44,726 nucleotides of DNA from Punctularia strigosozonata HHB-11173 SS5 (lineage: Eukaryota > Basidiomycota > Agaricomycetes > Corticiales > Punctulariaceae). Position 1 is the first letter of the stretch; each line of letters begins with the position of its first letter. The stretch lies in the NCBI RefSeq assembly GCF_000264995.1, contig NW_006767450.1, positions 1 to 44,726 on the forward strand, given 5' to 3'. Made by a program: the position numbers and the translations under genes. Shown piece by piece: positions 43,661-44,726 of this stretch. Under the pieces are notes generated by a model. The model made no database searches, was not told where the DNA came from, and saw nothing but the letters and a program-made list of their open reading frames with translations.

Positions 43661-44614
43661 ATGACTCCCAAGACGTCTCCACCACCTACAGCAGTGGGCA
43701 CGCCGTACGGCCACCCTGCGCCCTCGCCTCTCGCTCATGCGTACCACCACGTTCACGACCCCGACCGCGATACCTCGGACGCGGACTCACGTGAGTCCGC
43801 TATCTCGTAGAGCATGGCACGCATCTAACGAATGCATCTCGTCGCAGTACGCACATCGTACGGGTTCGGACCCAGCCCAAGCGCGAGCTGCGCCAGCCTG
43901 ACGTCGCTCACCACATCCGCCTCCTCGCGCTACTCTCAATCGCAATCTCCCTTGCATACCCGCTCCTTTGTCGTCAAGAAGCCACTGCCGCCCACGCCAA
44001 CCTCGGCGCCACCGCTCGCCGTGCCCTCCTCGCCTTCGTCAACGTCCCTCGTCTCCGTCTTCCGCACGGCATCTCTCAACCGCTTCCGGCGGAGCAAGTC
44101 CAAGGCGAAGGAGAGGCCCAAGAAAGAACCCGCGACACCCGAAGACACGGTTCGCGTCGACTACCCGTACATTGGCGCGCACCTCGATCGCGAGCGCTCG
44201 GCCGTGCCGCCCCCGCCCGAGCATGCATACACGCACGGGCTCCCAGACCCGCACTTGCCTTTGCCCCCACACAACGTACGGTGGCAATTGGCACACAGTC
44301 CGTTGGATGTCCGAGCCAGGCCACACCGTTCGCGCACGGACCCCGACGCCGACCCCACGCCCGTCACTCCACCGAGCGAGTTCAGCGCTCGGTTTCAGGC
44401 CTGGGGGAAAGCGCGCGCGCACCGTGCTCCAGCGACTCCGGAGCCTCTCAGCCCGCGCCGGGAGATGTCACGCTCGCCGCTGGCCACGCTCGCCCTCGAG
44501 GAGGAGGACCGTGCGTCCCGGGAGATCTCTCCTGCGCCCGAAGCAGATGCACCGCGGTCATCGACATGCTCGTATTCGGAGAGCGACGAACAGCAGACAC
44601 TGCGCGGACGTTGA
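43661..44614 (+). CDS. Disordered Ser/Pro-rich protein of unknown function (298 aa, 2 exons)
   Basis: Exon 1 is 43661-43790 and exon 2 is 43848-44614. The 57-nt intron has GTGAGT and TCGCAG ends. The first convincing Met is 43661 (MTPKTSPPPTAVGTPYGHP). The frame is open further upstream, so 5' exons may be missing. The protein is hydrophilic. It has DRDTSDADSLRTSYGFGPSP and a Ser-rich run, then VVKKPLPPTP, which could be an SH3-binding site. A basic cluster NRFRRSKSKAKERPKKEP might be a nuclear or membrane-targeting signal. VDYPYIGAHLDRERS and SEFSARFQAWGKARAHR follow, and the end is Ser/Glu-rich. No catalytic domain or membrane span was seen. Downstream to 44726 nothing is resolved. Confidence 0.6.
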
Positions 44615-44726
44615 GCCCCTCTTGCGCCTTGTGCCGCGTCCGCGAGCGACCTGCCTACGTCCTTCCTCGACCTCGACGTGGACGAGAGGCCTGCGCATCC
44701 ACGTTGACGCCACCGCCGACGCCGGG

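Overview
The window is eukaryotic and almost certainly from a GC-rich basidiomycete fungus, most likely an agaricomycete. Its genes are split by many short GT-AG introns (about 43-170 nt, mostly 45-70), codons end preferentially in G or C, and the families fit: a fungal BTB/POZ protein, NmrA-like reductase, PL1 pectate lyase, and C2H2 regulators opening with an LPSIHEM-type motif. I cannot name the species. All gene models were assembled by hand from splice sites and reading frame. In every spliced model the exon phases close to a whole number of codons.

Layout. 1-690: nested tandem repeats built around 19-25 bp palindromes. 835-4631: a BTB/POZ gene (-), an HDHD2-type HAD phosphatase (+) and an NmrA-like reductase (-). 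4765-9426: left arm of a large inverted duplication, carrying a C2HC-motif gene and a C2H2 zinc-finger gene (both +). 9427-15432: gene-poor, with an imperfect tandem duplication and a 394-bp hAT-like MITE flanked by an 8-bp target-site duplication. 15433-17088: a third, more diverged C2H2 gene. 17089-21866: gene-poor. 21867-25311: a secreted orphan protein (+) converging on a 13-exon pectate lyase (-). 25312-32908: gene-poor. 32909-36193: a 913-residue nuclear-type protein with a coiled coil and an atypical GATA-like finger. 37959-42769: right arm of the inverted duplication, with the same two genes on the minus strand. 43661-44614: a disordered protein of unknown function.

How the parts relate. 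Three genes (7950-9426, 15433-17088, 37959-39416) form one C2H2 family. Each has a tiny first exon coding an LPSIHEM(L/F)P motif and two C-terminal C2H2 fingers. The outer two are recent duplicates and face inward on opposite strands, each with its own copy of the C2HC gene and conserved TATA boxes. With the GATA-like gene this makes a regulator-rich locus set in unusually long non-coding intervals. The pectate lyase and the secreted orphan point to plant-material degradation or host/substrate interaction, but nothing in the sequence ties them to the regulators.
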